Shown here piece by piece: positions 1 through 7,494 of a stretch of 16,567 bases of DNA. Where the stretch lies: NCBI GenBank assembly GCA_017539885.1, contig JAFYCC010000068.1, forward strand, positions 1 to 16,567, in the 5' to 3' direction. The position numbers were made by a program, and so were the translations under genes. This DNA comes from Oscillospiraceae bacterium (GTDB taxonomy: Bacteria; Bacillota_A; Clostridia; Oscillospirales; Oscillospiraceae). Position 1 is the stretch's first letter, and the number at the start of each line of letters is the position of its first letter. Under the pieces are notes generated by a model that saw nothing but the letters and a program-made list of their open reading frames with translations, did not search any database and was not told where the DNA came from.

Positions 1-126
1 ATGTTTGTTCCGTCCGCATGATTTCAAACATTTTTTTGGCGCGTCTAGGGTAGCTCCCGAACGTGATATGCCTTAATCACTGGCGTGCCATTAAGCATAA
101 GGCAATACCAAGAGGCGGGTATAAAT
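1..126. other. 5' flank with no supported gene
   Basis: This stretch before the HNH gene has no convincing coding region. A + strand frame open from base 2 to the TAA at 74-76 would be the last 24 residues of an upstream gene, but it shows no recognisable motif. A minus-strand ATG at 31-29 is open to the window edge for only ten codons and has no ribosome binding site. A short GGG/CCC inverted pair lies at about 49-59. Phages with an HNH gene beside the terminase usually have cohesive ends, and a cos site is often just upstream of that gene. This makes the region a reasonable place to look for one, but nothing here identifies it. Confidence 0.4.
111..119 (+). promoter_or_regulatory. Ribosome binding site that decides the HNH start
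   Basis: AGAGGCGGG lies 7 bases before the ATG at 127. The longer reading from the GTG at 85 has no comparable purine-rich site in front of it, so the ATG at 127 is preferred. Confidence 0.6.
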
Positions 127-663
127 ATGACATGTTTTGAAGTGAGACCATTGTCAGTGGTCGAAGAATCTGGCAAGTTATCATCTTATCAAAAGGCTCG
201 AAGTAAAAAACTCGATGAAGTGTTCATCTGCAAAGTGTGTGGCGCGGAATATACACCACGGCAGTACATAATTGATGCAGGACTAAAGACTTTTTCTAAC
301 ACGGGATGTTGCTCTCGCGAATGCAATAAACGTTTTAATAGGAAGTCTCAAAAAATCAGAGAACGTGGATACAGAAATCATAGAGGGCGCGCTCGAAAAT
401 ACGGGTGCGCTTTTGATTTGTCCGTAACGCTTGAAGCACTCATAAAACGTGACGGTCTTCGATGTGCCATTTGTGGGAAAATGTGCGACCCGAATGATAA
501 TGAATGGACGGATTACAGTGGGCCATTGCATCCGACAATTGACCACATCATTCCAATGTCAAAAGGCGGAGGGCATGTCTGGGATAATGTGCAGGTCGCT
601 CATGCGATTTGTAACTCAATAAAACGAGATTCTATAGAGGTGAAAGCTCATGAAGCAAGCTGA
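127..663 (+). CDS. HNH endonuclease beside the terminase
   Basis: A 178-residue HNH nuclease. An N-terminal zinc-ribbon-like segment has CKVC at residues 35-38 and a CC...C cluster at 61-66. The nuclease module follows: CAIC at 113-116, DHIIP with His140, DN at 153-154, and HAICN at 159-163. His140, Asn154 and Asn163 would be the HNN-type active site; Cys113, Cys116, His159 and Cys162 the structural zinc ligands. In HK97-like phages an HNH protein next to the terminase is needed with the large subunit to cut at cos during packaging, and the order HNH, small, large terminase fits that role. The start at 127 is chosen for its ribosome binding site; a GTG at 85 would add 14 residues. The gene is much richer in A+T than the large terminase. 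A free-standing homing-type HNH is the alternative. Confidence 0.88.
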   Translation: MTCFEVRPLSVVEESGKLSSYQKARSKKLDEVFICKVCGAEYTPRQYIIDAGLKTFSNTGCCSRECNKRFNRKSQKIRERGYRNHRGRARKYGCAFDLSVTLEALIKRDGLRCAICGKMCDPNDNEWTDYSGPLHPTIDHIIPMSKGGGHVWDNVQVAHAICNSIKRDSIEVKAHEAS

Positions 664-988
664 AAAAATGTGTGAGTCTGTGAGCGAGGAATTGAAGCCG
701 CAGGCGCTTGTGCTTGCTGAATCGATTCTCGCTTTGCAGAAGAAAATTGAAGACCAAACGCCAATATATGACACTCAACCACTTGCTCAATGGGTGACTG
801 TCGGAACAGGCGAAACGATTATGCGGTCAAATCCAATTGTACAGGAATATCGAGCAACCGTTCGTGAATATGCGCAGGCGCTCACTAAGTTCAACGCACT
901 TATAAAAGCGAGTAAAGCTACAAATGCGCAGACGGACAAAAACTCGAAACTCCATATTGTGGGAAACAGTAAGTGGAAACGAGCGTGA
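650..988 (+). CDS. terS: Terminase small subunit, P27-like
   Basis: A 112-residue protein placed between the HNH nuclease and the large terminase. In the middle it has the sequence RSNPIVQEYRATVREYAQAL, which resembles the arginine-asparagine-proline motif and following helix of the P27 family of small terminase subunits. The protein would bind the packaging start site and load the large subunit. The N-terminal half is predicted helical and the last 20 residues are lysine-rich. The ATG at 650 lies inside the HNH gene, overlapping it by 14 bases, with GAGGTG just upstream, so translation is probably coupled. No classical helix-turn-helix is obvious. The assignment rests on position plus one motif. 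Composition is AT-rich like the HNH gene and unlike the next gene. Confidence 0.75.
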   Translation: MKQAEKMCESVSEELKPQALVLAESILALQKKIEDQTPIYDTQPLAQWVTVGTGETIMRSNPIVQEYRATVREYAQALTKFNALIKASKATNAQTDKNSKLHIVGNSKWKRA

Positions 989-2544
989 TTTATGGCTGCG
1001 AGGCTCCCCGCATTTTCACTCCGCCGCTTCGAGACCTGACGCCGGAAACGACGTTAGGATTTGAGGTCATCGAATTCTCAGAGGAGGTACTCCATGTGGA
1101 GCTCCTCCCCTGGCAGAAGTGGCTCGTGCTCCATGCCCTCGAGATCATCGATGATCCTGTTGACGGATGGCGGCTCAGATTCCGCACGGTGGTCGTCGAG
1201 GTCGCCCGCCAGAACGGCAAGACCACGCTGTCCAAAGTCATCTCCCTGTATTTCATGTATCAGCTCGAGGTCGCACTCATCCTCGGCACGGCGCAGGATG
1301 TCTCCAACGCGGAGGACGTCTGGCAGCAGGTTGTCGAGATGGCCCAGGAAAACGATCTGTTATCCCCTGCAATCAAACATGTATGGTTCACCAATGGCTC
1401 GAAAAGGCTGCAGCTGGTCGGCGGTCGAGACTACAGGGTAAGAGCATCGAATCGTAAAGCGGGCCGTGGTAAAACGGCGGACCTTGTCCTTCTGGACGAG
1501 CTCCGGGAACACCAGACATGGGAAGCGTGGGCGGCACTCTCCAAGACGGGAATCGCCCGAAAGAACTCCCTGATGTGGTGCATGTCAAACGCAGGCGACG
1601 GAACGAGCGTCGTGCTCCGCCACTTCCGGCTGAGGGCGCACGCACAGCTTGGAGATCCGGACGGAATCGTGAAGGCGATGGGCGAATCAGAGCCGGAAGC
1701 GGAAGCCTCCGCAGAATCCAGTGCGCTCGGATGGTTCGAATGGTCAGCACCACCCGACGCAGATCCGAAGGATGTACATGCGCTTGCACAGGCGAATCCT
1801 TCCCTGGGATATACCATCGAACTCTCCACGCTCATGGCTGCGCAGGCAGATGATCCTGCGGACGTATTCAAAACTGAGTGCCTTTGCCAGTGGGTGACCA
1901 CTACGGTCGTTCCTCCGTTTCCGATCGGAGCGTGGGACGCGGGAAAAGACGAAAAGAGCACCATAGCGGAGGAGTCGCCGCTATGGTTTGGCATAGATAT
2001 AGCAGCCGACAGACTGCACACGAGCATTGCGGTCTGTGGGCAGCGGGCCGATGGAGCCTGGCACGTAGAGCTTGCGGAATACAGGACCGGCTCAGGATGG
2101 ATCGTGAAGTGGCTGCAGACGGCCGCTCCGAATTACGAGGGCGGAATAAAGATCGCTTTGCAGAGTAAGGGCGCGCCGATCGCGTCCATGATGGACGTCA
2201 TCGCGGCCATTGACGGCGTAGAGGTGATTGAATGCTGCGGAAAGGACGTCGCCGGATGGTGCGGACGTCTTTACGATGCGGTCTCCGCTTGTGATGAAAA
2301 CGCAGAGACGGATGCGGTCCCTGTCTACCACATTACGCAGCCGGCACTCGACCTCGCCGCGAACATCGCAGTGACAAGGCCGATGGGTGATGGAGCATGG
2401 GCGTGGGACCGGAACAAGAGCATGGAGGATATATCTCCTCTGGTGGCGGTGACGATGGCATTCGGTGCGGCGACTCGTGTGGAAACGACCAAACAGAAGG
2501 TATACGACAGCATCTATGAGGAGAGAGGCGTGCTCGTCGTATGA
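973..2544 (+). CDS. terL: Terminase large subunit
   Basis: A 523-residue packaging motor, the usual length. The ATPase half has a Walker A motif ARQNGKTT at residues 78-85, a Walker B with catalytic glutamate (DLVLLDE, 170-176), and a coupling segment near MWCMSNAG (201-208). The nuclease half starts around WFGIDIA at 338-344, where Asp342 is the likely first metal ligand; Asp486 in the motif before SPLVAVTMA is a likely later one. The protein hydrolyses ATP to drive DNA into the prohead and cuts the concatemer. The reading starts at a GTG at 973. A second GTG at 985 overlaps the small-subunit stop as GTGA and would remove four residues; neither has a strong ribosome binding site. GC content rises sharply from the preceding gene to this one. 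Confidence 0.95.
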   Translation: METSVIYGCEAPRIFTPPLRDLTPETTLGFEVIEFSEEVLHVELLPWQKWLVLHALEIIDDPVDGWRLRFRTVVVEVARQNGKTTLSKVISLYFMYQLEVALILGTAQDVSNAEDVWQQVVEMAQENDLLSPAIKHVWFTNGSKRLQLVGGRDYRVRASNRKAGRGKTADLVLLDELREHQTWEAWAALSKTGIARKNSLMWCMSNAGDGTSVVLRHFRLRAHAQLGDPDGIVKAMGESEPEAEASAESSALGWFEWSAPPDADPKDVHALAQANPSLGYTIELSTLMAAQADDPADVFKTECLCQWVTTTVVPPFPIGAWDAGKDEKSTIAEESPLWFGIDIAADRLHTSIAVCGQRADGAWHVELAEYRTGSGWIVKWLQTAAPNYEGGIKIALQSKGAPIASMMDVIAAIDGVEVIECCGKDVAGWCGRLYDAVSACDENAETDAVPVYHITQPALDLAANIAVTRPMGDGAWAWDRNKSMEDISPLVAVTMAFGAATRVETTKQKVYDSIYEERGVLVV

Positions 2545-2549
2545 GGAGG
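2543..2549 (+). promoter_or_regulatory. Ribosome binding site that decides the portal start
   Basis: GAGGAGG overlaps the large-terminase stop and sits 8 bases before the ATG at 2558. The same frame is open further upstream, but those codons lie inside the terminase gene, so 2558 is the real start. Confidence 0.8.
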
Positions 2550-2557
2550 ACACAGAT

Positions 2558-4525
2558 ATGGTGATTTTAGACGGCCTCAGGAATCTTTTCCGGCCGAAAT
2601 ACACTTACGTATACGGCGGAGATTATGGCGTCAGCGTCGCCAATATGAACGCCGCAGAACTCTATAAGACACAGCCCAATCTCCGCGCGGTCATCAGCTT
2701 TCTGGCAGACAATGCGGCGCAGGTGCCGATAAAGGTCTATGACCGGGTCAGTGACACGGACAGGCGCAGGATCCTCGACAGTCCCGCGGCGCTTTTGCTA
2801 CAGAATCCGAATGAGGACATGACCGCATTCGAATTCAAGCGGTGGATGTATTCCGACTTGCTTCTGTACGAGAGATTTCTCACGCTGATTGTGCCGAGCA
2901 AATACACGCCGAGCGGATGGGAGCTGAGGCCCATTCCGGCGAACTGGATCCAGAGCTACAAAGGACCCTCTCCGTTTGCTCCGGAGGCGATCGTGATTTG
3001 TGCTCTGAACGGAGGCAGTGCAATCGAGGTTCCGGCTGATAAATTCATCCTGTTTCATGGCTATGACCCGACGGACCCGATGCGCCAGTATAGCAGAATC
3101 AGCGCACTCACGGAGACTCTGCATGAGCAGATCGAGTCGAACAGATTCCGTCGCCAGATGTGGCACAGAGGCGGACGATTCAATTCTTACCTGACAAGGC
3201 CGAAGGATGTCGCACAGTGGTCGGAGACCGCTTTTAATAGATTCAAAGAAACATGGAAAGCATCCTGGGCGGGAAGCGAAGCGGGCGAGGGCGGCGGAAT
3301 GCCGATCCTCGAGGACGGAATGGAGATTAAGACCGTCCAGTTTAATTCCAAGGACGCGCAGTGGGCAGAATCCGTGAAGCTATCCAGAGAGGATTGCGCT
3401 GCAGTTTATCATGTGAATCCGGCTATGATTTGGCCGGGCAGCGGGCAGACCTACGCGAGCGCCAAGGACAACGCGAGGGCTCTCTATAATGACTGCCTCG
3501 CGCCGACGCTGATGCAGGCGACCGACCGCCTCAACATGGTCCTGCTCAAGAGAGTAGGAGAGCCGGACGGCCATTATATCGCATACGATATCACAATCAA
3601 GACCGAGGGCACATTCGAGGAGAAGATCATGACGCTGTCCAGTGCCGTCGGCGGGCCGTTCCTGTCCAGGAACGAAGCGAGAGCGCGGCTCGACCTTCCC
3701 GCGATCGAGGGCGGCGACGAGCTGATCACACCGCTCAATGTGGTCACGGGCGGACTGGCATCGCCCAGGGACACGGACCCGACGGTCGAGCGGTATAATT
3801 CGGCACAACACATATTGAAAAAGTCGGAGGCGCGCAAGTCGCGCGGCAAACCGACGAAGGAAGAGAGCGAGCAGCTGACGGCTGTGTATCGCTCTTTTTT
3901 TAAGCGCCAGAAAAAGAGCATCCTGTCCAAATTGGGGAGCAAGTCGGCGGAATGGTGGGATGAGGACCGCTGGAACAAAGAGCTTGCAGAAGATCTCTTT
4001 GAGAAAGCTTTCGGCCTGAGCAATGCGGCCGCCAAAGAGACGACCGAAAAGCTGTTTGTCGGCGGCGAATATGACCCCGACCGCACAGAGGCATTTATAC
4101 GAGCCATGTGCAAGCGCCGCGCTGAGATGGTCAACCAGACGACATACAAGGAACTGATGGAAGCTCTGGAAGCCGATGAGGACGACGAGGACAACGAAGC
4201 ACTCAAGGCGACGCCTGAGGGCGTCTTTGAACACGCCGAGGAGAACAGGGCCGAGAGCGCGGGCCTTGCCTTTGCGGGTGCCCTGATTGGATGGGCGGCA
4301 ATGGAAGCCTGCCGACAGAACGCGAGGCCCGGCCAGAACGTCTTTAAGTCATGGCTCGTAACCTCCATGAATCCAAGAGCATCCCATGCGGCGATGAACG
4401 GTGAGACGGTCCAGTATGATGAGCCGTTCTCGAATGGTGCCATGTGGCCAGGGGACATTGACAACCTCGATGTCGAAGAGGTCGCAAATTGCCATTGCAT
4501 TCTGGAAGTGGAAGTGAGGGATTGA
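2558..4525 (+). CDS. Portal protein fused to a MuF-like head morphogenesis domain
   Basis: A 655-residue protein, well beyond the roughly 400 residues usual for an HK97-family portal. Residues 1 to about 400 are the portal: NLRAVISFLADNAAQVPIKVY near 41-61, then a region ending in the conserved SREDCAAVYHVNPAMIWPG (276-294). A charged linker around 415-445 leads into a second domain. Its end carries the MuF/SPP1 gp7 signature: K597-W599, His610, MNG 613-615, Phe624, PGD 631-633 and the final NCHC 644-647. The portal ring is the DNA gateway and docking site for the terminase; MuF-type proteins are minor head proteins carried into the capsid, normally from a separate downstream gene. No separate MuF gene is present here, which supports a real fusion. 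Translation starts 13 bases after the terminase stop. Confidence 0.88.
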   Translation: MVILDGLRNLFRPKYTYVYGGDYGVSVANMNAAELYKTQPNLRAVISFLADNAAQVPIKVYDRVSDTDRRRILDSPAALLLQNPNEDMTAFEFKRWMYSDLLLYERFLTLIVPSKYTPSGWELRPIPANWIQSYKGPSPFAPEAIVICALNGGSAIEVPADKFILFHGYDPTDPMRQYSRISALTETLHEQIESNRFRRQMWHRGGRFNSYLTRPKDVAQWSETAFNRFKETWKASWAGSEAGEGGGMPILEDGMEIKTVQFNSKDAQWAESVKLSREDCAAVYHVNPAMIWPGSGQTYASAKDNARALYNDCLAPTLMQATDRLNMVLLKRVGEPDGHYIAYDITIKTEGTFEEKIMTLSSAVGGPFLSRNEARARLDLPAIEGGDELITPLNVVTGGLASPRDTDPTVERYNSAQHILKKSEARKSRGKPTKEESEQLTAVYRSFFKRQKKSILSKLGSKSAEWWDEDRWNKELAEDLFEKAFGLSNAAAKETTEKLFVGGEYDPDRTEAFIRAMCKRRAEMVNQTTYKELMEALEADEDDEDNEALKATPEGVFEHAEENRAESAGLAFAGALIGWAAMEACRQNARPGQNVFKSWLVTSMNPRASHAAMNGETVQYDEPFSNGAMWPGDIDNLDVEEVANCHCILEVEVRD

Positions 4526-4527
4526 TT

Positions 4528-5217
4528 ATGAGAAAAACAAAGACGATTGACGCCAAAGCCGAGAACGGAATGATCGTCGGCTATGCGTCGACATGGACAA
4601 GAGAGCCCGACAGCTACGGTGATGTCGTAGCCAAGGGCGCATTTGCGGAATATATCGAACAGCTCAAAACGGAAGGCAGAGTCCTTCCGTTTTTGCTTAA
4701 TCACGATTCCCGCAACATCAATGCATTTATCGGGACGGTGGTCGAGCTGGAAGAGGACGACCATGGCCTCAAGTTTGCGGCGACGTTCGACGACACGAAG
4801 GAAGCGCAGAGGGCGCGTGAGCTTGCCATGAACGGAAGGCTTTGCAAATTCTCGTTCTCTTATAACGTCTTGGAAGCCGCAGAGGTCACTCTGGAAGACG
4901 GCCGCAAGGCGAACGAGCTCCGCAAGCTGATCATCCACGAGGTGAGCCTCGTGATGTATCCCGCCAACTCCGACACCTCCGTGATTTCCGTGAAGTCCGG
5001 AAGGCGCAACAGTAAGTCGGACGAGGACATCATCAAACAGATCATCTCTCTCGCCAACCAGCTTTTGGATGACGAGATTGACGATATACAGGAAGAGCCT
5101 AGCGGCTCAGAAGCCAAGGCGGAGGAGCTGGATACGGCCAACGCCAAGGAGCAGAAGAGACGGGAGGAGCTTCTGAAAGAAGCTGAAAATATCATCGAGA
5201 AGGAGAAAGAAAGATGA
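4528..5217 (+). CDS. Prohead maturation protease, HK97 type
   Basis: A 229-residue serine protease of the HK97 prohead protease (S78) type. Its role is to cut the N-terminal scaffold region from the capsid protein and then itself inside the prohead. Visible features are an N-terminal GYASTW beta segment (18-23), the catalytic histidine in LLNHD (His59), the likely catalytic serine in KFSFSY (Ser109; the family usually has S-x-G here), and the family's closing beta strand HEVSLVMYPANSDTS. After about residue 155 the protein becomes strongly charged and helical, a tail expected to be removed or to guide encapsidation. The ATG at 4528 follows the portal stop by two bases; the frame is open upstream only within the portal gene. 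The end overlaps the capsid start as ATGA. Confidence 0.93.
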   Translation: MRKTKTIDAKAENGMIVGYASTWTREPDSYGDVVAKGAFAEYIEQLKTEGRVLPFLLNHDSRNINAFIGTVVELEEDDHGLKFAATFDDTKEAQRARELAMNGRLCKFSFSYNVLEAAEVTLEDGRKANELRKLIIHEVSLVMYPANSDTSVISVKSGRRNSKSDEDIIKQIISLANQLLDDEIDDIQEEPSGSEAKAEELDTANAKEQKRREELLKEAENIIEKEKER

Positions 5218-6374
5218 ATCTCAAAGAAATGCTCAAAGAAGCTATCGCAGAAATGACAGAGGTCAAGAAGTCCGTCGAGAAGGGTGTGAAGAACGCGGAC
5301 GAGCTCCAGGCGGCAATCGCCAAGGTTAAGGAGCTGCAGGATAAGGTTAAGGCAGCCGATGAGGCAGAGGCGCTCATGAAGGGCCTCAACTCCGACGGCG
5401 GCGAACAGCCTGCAGACGTAGAGCAGAAGGGAGCACAGACTCCCAGAACGATCGGCGACAACTTCGTCGAGATGCTGAAGAAGAACAACGCAAGAAAGAA
5501 CGGTCAGAAGTTCAGATTTTACGCTCCCGCATTCAAGGCGGCGACCGACATCCAGACTTCCCCGGCGGCAGCGGTCGACTTTGCGACGACCTTCGACAGA
5601 AATGTAGTCACTGCCCCCCGCATTGACCTCGTGATCCGTGACCTGTTCGGTGCGGAGACCATCTCCGGATCCACTCTGGTCTATCTGGTTGAGGGCGCTA
5701 TGGAAGGCGAGCCCGCAGAGACTGCAGAGGGCGCTGAAAAGGCACAGGTCCACTTCGCTGATCCCGTTCCCAAGACCGTCTCCCTCAAGAAGATCACGGA
5801 GTACATCAAGGAGTCCGATGAATACATAAACGACTATCCTTTCCTGGCATCCGCGATCAACGGCCGCCTGCTCTATGCTCTCGGCCTGAAGGAACAGAAT
5901 ACACTCGTCGCTGACCTGCTTGCTACATCCGGCATCCAGACCGGAAGCATCGCAGCCAGCGCTACTGCTACTAACATCGCAGACGAGATCCTCAAGGCGG
6001 CTATGGACGTACAGGAGCAGTCCGGATTCCCGGCTACGGCGATCGCGATGAACCCTACCATGTGGTACAACCTCCGTGTTGCCAAGGACGGCGAGAATCG
6101 CTACTACGGCGGCGGCTTCTTCGGTCCGCAGAGCGTCCCGAATCTCTGGGGATTCCCTGTGTGCGTGACACCTTCCATTGCTGCGTCAAAGATTGTAGTA
6201 GGCGCGTTCAAGACATGCGGTTCTGTCGTCTCCAAGGACGGCGTCTCTGTCGAGGCGACCAACTCCAACGAGGACGATTTCATCAAGAACCTGATGACAA
6301 TCCGTGCCGAGGAGAGACTGGCGCTTGCAGTCCGCAGACCTGCAGGCTTCAAGGTGCTGACCAAGGCGTCCTGA
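5214..6374 (+). CDS. Major capsid protein, HK97 fold
   Basis: A 386-residue capsid subunit of the HK97 family. Residues 1-56 are heptad-like and rich in Lys, Glu and Ala, matching the delta domain that acts as a built-in scaffold. A flexible acidic linker follows (60-75), and cleavage by the upstream protease would fall roughly at residues 95-115. The mature part contains an E-loop-like acidic glycine/alanine stretch (161-178), a long spine-helix-type region near 200-235, and the conserved C-terminal strand around MTIRAEERLALAVRRPAGF (361-379). Whether it forms HK97-type Lys-Asn crosslinks cannot be read here. The start shares ATGA with the protease stop and follows AAGGAG. Codon use is the most regular in the window, as expected for the most abundant product. 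Confidence 0.95.
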   Translation: MNLKEMLKEAIAEMTEVKKSVEKGVKNADELQAAIAKVKELQDKVKAADEAEALMKGLNSDGGEQPADVEQKGAQTPRTIGDNFVEMLKKNNARKNGQKFRFYAPAFKAATDIQTSPAAAVDFATTFDRNVVTAPRIDLVIRDLFGAETISGSTLVYLVEGAMEGEPAETAEGAEKAQVHFADPVPKTVSLKKITEYIKESDEYINDYPFLASAINGRLLYALGLKEQNTLVADLLATSGIQTGSIAASATATNIADEILKAAMDVQEQSGFPATAIAMNPTMWYNLRVAKDGENRYYGGGFFGPQSVPNLWGFPVCVTPSIAASKIVVGAFKTCGSVVSKDGVSVEATNSNEDDFIKNLMTIRAEERLALAVRRPAGFKVLTKAS

Positions 6375-6391
6375 GAATAATGATCAATGAG

Positions 6392-6420
6392 GGGAGACGC
6401 TTCGGCGTCTCCCTGTTTTT
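6392..6420 (+). terminator. Rho-independent terminator after the capsid gene
   Basis: A perfect 9-bp stem, GGGAGACGC pairing with GCGTCTCCC, closes on a TTCG tetraloop (6401-6404) and is followed by TGTTTTT. UUCG loops on a C-G pair are exceptionally stable. The hairpin lies 18 bases after the capsid stop inside an otherwise continuous operon. It probably sets the ratio of head to tail transcripts, with partial read-through or phage antitermination supplying the genes downstream. Confidence 0.92.
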
Positions 6421-6438
6421 GTAGTGAAAGGCGGCGAC

Positions 6439-6582
6439 ATGCTGAAGATCTATATCATCAACGGCAAGGAATGGCAGTACGAAGAAGGCGAACAGCCTGA
6501 AGGCGCTGTCGAAAAGAAGCCGGAAGACAAATCAAATAAAACTCCCGCCAACAAATCCAGAAAGGTGCCGAAAAACAAATGA
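6439..6582 (+). CDS. Small lysine-rich protein of unknown function
   Basis: A 47-residue reading frame. It begins with a short beta-like segment MLKIYIINGKEWQY, passes through an acidic stretch, and ends in a strongly basic, disordered tail with ten lysines in the last 22 residues. AAAGGCGG precedes the ATG. Its stop overlaps the connector start as ATGA, which argues for a translated, coupled gene. Small proteins between the capsid and connector genes are common in related phages, and some bind the capsid surface or DNA. No family is recognised here, so no function is assigned. Confidence 0.65.
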   Translation: MLKIYIINGKEWQYEEGEQPEGAVEKKPEDKSNKTPANKSRKVPKNK

Positions 6583-7166
6583 TGACGCCATGGGGATATG
6601 AAGCGGAAGATATCCCGCCGATCATCACGCCGGAACGCTTCCATGCGCTGACAGGCCTCGCGTATATCGATAACCCCCGCATAGGGTCGGCGCTTCTTGC
6701 GGCGTCCCAGGCGGTCCGTAATTACTGCGGATGGCACATCTGCCCGGCAGTAGAGTGCACAGCGCATCCGGACGGAGGGGGCAAGGTGCTGAGGCTCCCT
6801 GCGGGCTACGTCTCCGAGATCACCAAGGTGACAGAGGATGGCGAAGAGCTGAGCGAGGGCCAGTATGAATGGAGGCGTGACGGGCTGTTAAGGCGCGCAC
6901 AGTTCAAGAGATGGTCGCCCAGATGGGACGGCATTGAAGTTAAGTATACGGCGGGATACGAGGCTAGTGCTGTTCCTGACCTCACGGAAGCAGTGTGCGC
7001 GATCACGGCGGGAGTCCTGTCTGTTTCAGCGGGAGTTATATCGGAGAGCGCGGACGGCGTGAGCGTCAGTTATTCGCAGAGTGCCTCGAGCATTGCGGCA
7101 GGGCTGACGGCGCAGCAGAAAGCGGCTCTGGAAGCTTATAAGGTGGTGAGTAGTCATGGGGCTTAG
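6579..7166 (+). CDS. Head-tail connector, gp6-like
   Basis: A 195-residue protein in the position of the HK97 gp6-like connector, whose ring docks under the portal as the first layer of the neck. It has the family layout: an N-terminal helical part with ALLAASQAVRNYCGW at about residues 39-53, a beta-rich middle with KVTEDGEEL and IEVKYTAGY, and a C-terminal helical part beginning PDLTEAVCAITAGVL and ending in a QQKAALEAYKV helix. It starts in an ATGA overlap with the small protein before it and runs 11 bases into the next gene. Function is inferred from gene order plus this pattern. Confidence 0.82.
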   Translation: MMTPWGYEAEDIPPIITPERFHALTGLAYIDNPRIGSALLAASQAVRNYCGWHICPAVECTAHPDGGGKVLRLPAGYVSEITKVTEDGEELSEGQYEWRRDGLLRRAQFKRWSPRWDGIEVKYTAGYEASAVPDLTEAVCAITAGVLSVSAGVISESADGVSVSYSQSASSIAAGLTAQQKAALEAYKVVSSHGA

Positions 7167-7494
7167 TTTTTTCAGAGATTCCGTCACCATTGTGAGGGCG
7201 CCGCTCAGGAAAAAGAACGGCAGCGAATACCGCGATTGGGAGCAGGCAGATGAGCTTACTCTCGATCGTGTGCAGGTGACGGCAGCGGGCACGACCCGGG
7301 ACTTTGCCGGGCGAACGGAAAGCATCACCGACGCCCGCACGCTTCGGGCGAGTTATGACGCCGACATCCGGGAGGGCGACAGGGTCGTCTATGACGGCAA
7401 ATTGTACGAGGTGATCGGTGAGGTATTCCACACCAAATCGCCGACAGGACGGGCGTCAAGCACCAGATGCACGCTGACAAGGTGGAAAGGCTGA
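7156..7494 (+). CDS. Head closure / head-tail adaptor protein
   Basis: A 112-residue, beta-rich protein of the head-tail joining type (SPP1 gp16-like fold). The order of segments fits that family: a DSVTIVRAP strand near the N terminus, then RVQVTAAGTT, then DIREGDRVVYDGKLYEVIGE followed by a final strand ending in RCTLTRW. It would form the ring that seals packaged DNA and accepts the tail. Its ATG is within the last 11 bases of the connector gene, and its stop overlaps the next start by one base (TGATG), so the neck genes are probably translated together. Confidence 0.8.
   Translation: MGLSFFRDSVTIVRAPLRKKNGSEYRDWEQADELTLDRVQVTAAGTTRDFAGRTESITDARTLRASYDADIREGDRVVYDGKLYEVIGEVFHTKSPTGRASSTRCTLTRWKG

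Noticed and set aside
1..31. Divergent minus-strand gene starting at base 31
   Set aside because: Only ten codons are visible, there is no ribosome binding site, and nothing is recognisable in them.
120..129. TATAAATAT as a promoter -10 box
   Set aside because: It overlaps the ribosome binding site and start codon of the HNH gene, and no -35 element at proper spacing is visible.
1431..2027. Long minus-strand and alternate-frame open frames across the large terminase, portal and tail genes
   Set aside because: They lie fully inside strongly supported genes, are arginine/serine-rich as expected from antisense or shifted reading of GC-rich DNA, and lack start signals.
4489..4527. Protease start inside the portal gene
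   Set aside because: The 13 extra residues overlap the portal C-terminus, whose NCHC motif is coding. The ATG at 4528 just after the portal stop fits the family's N-terminus.
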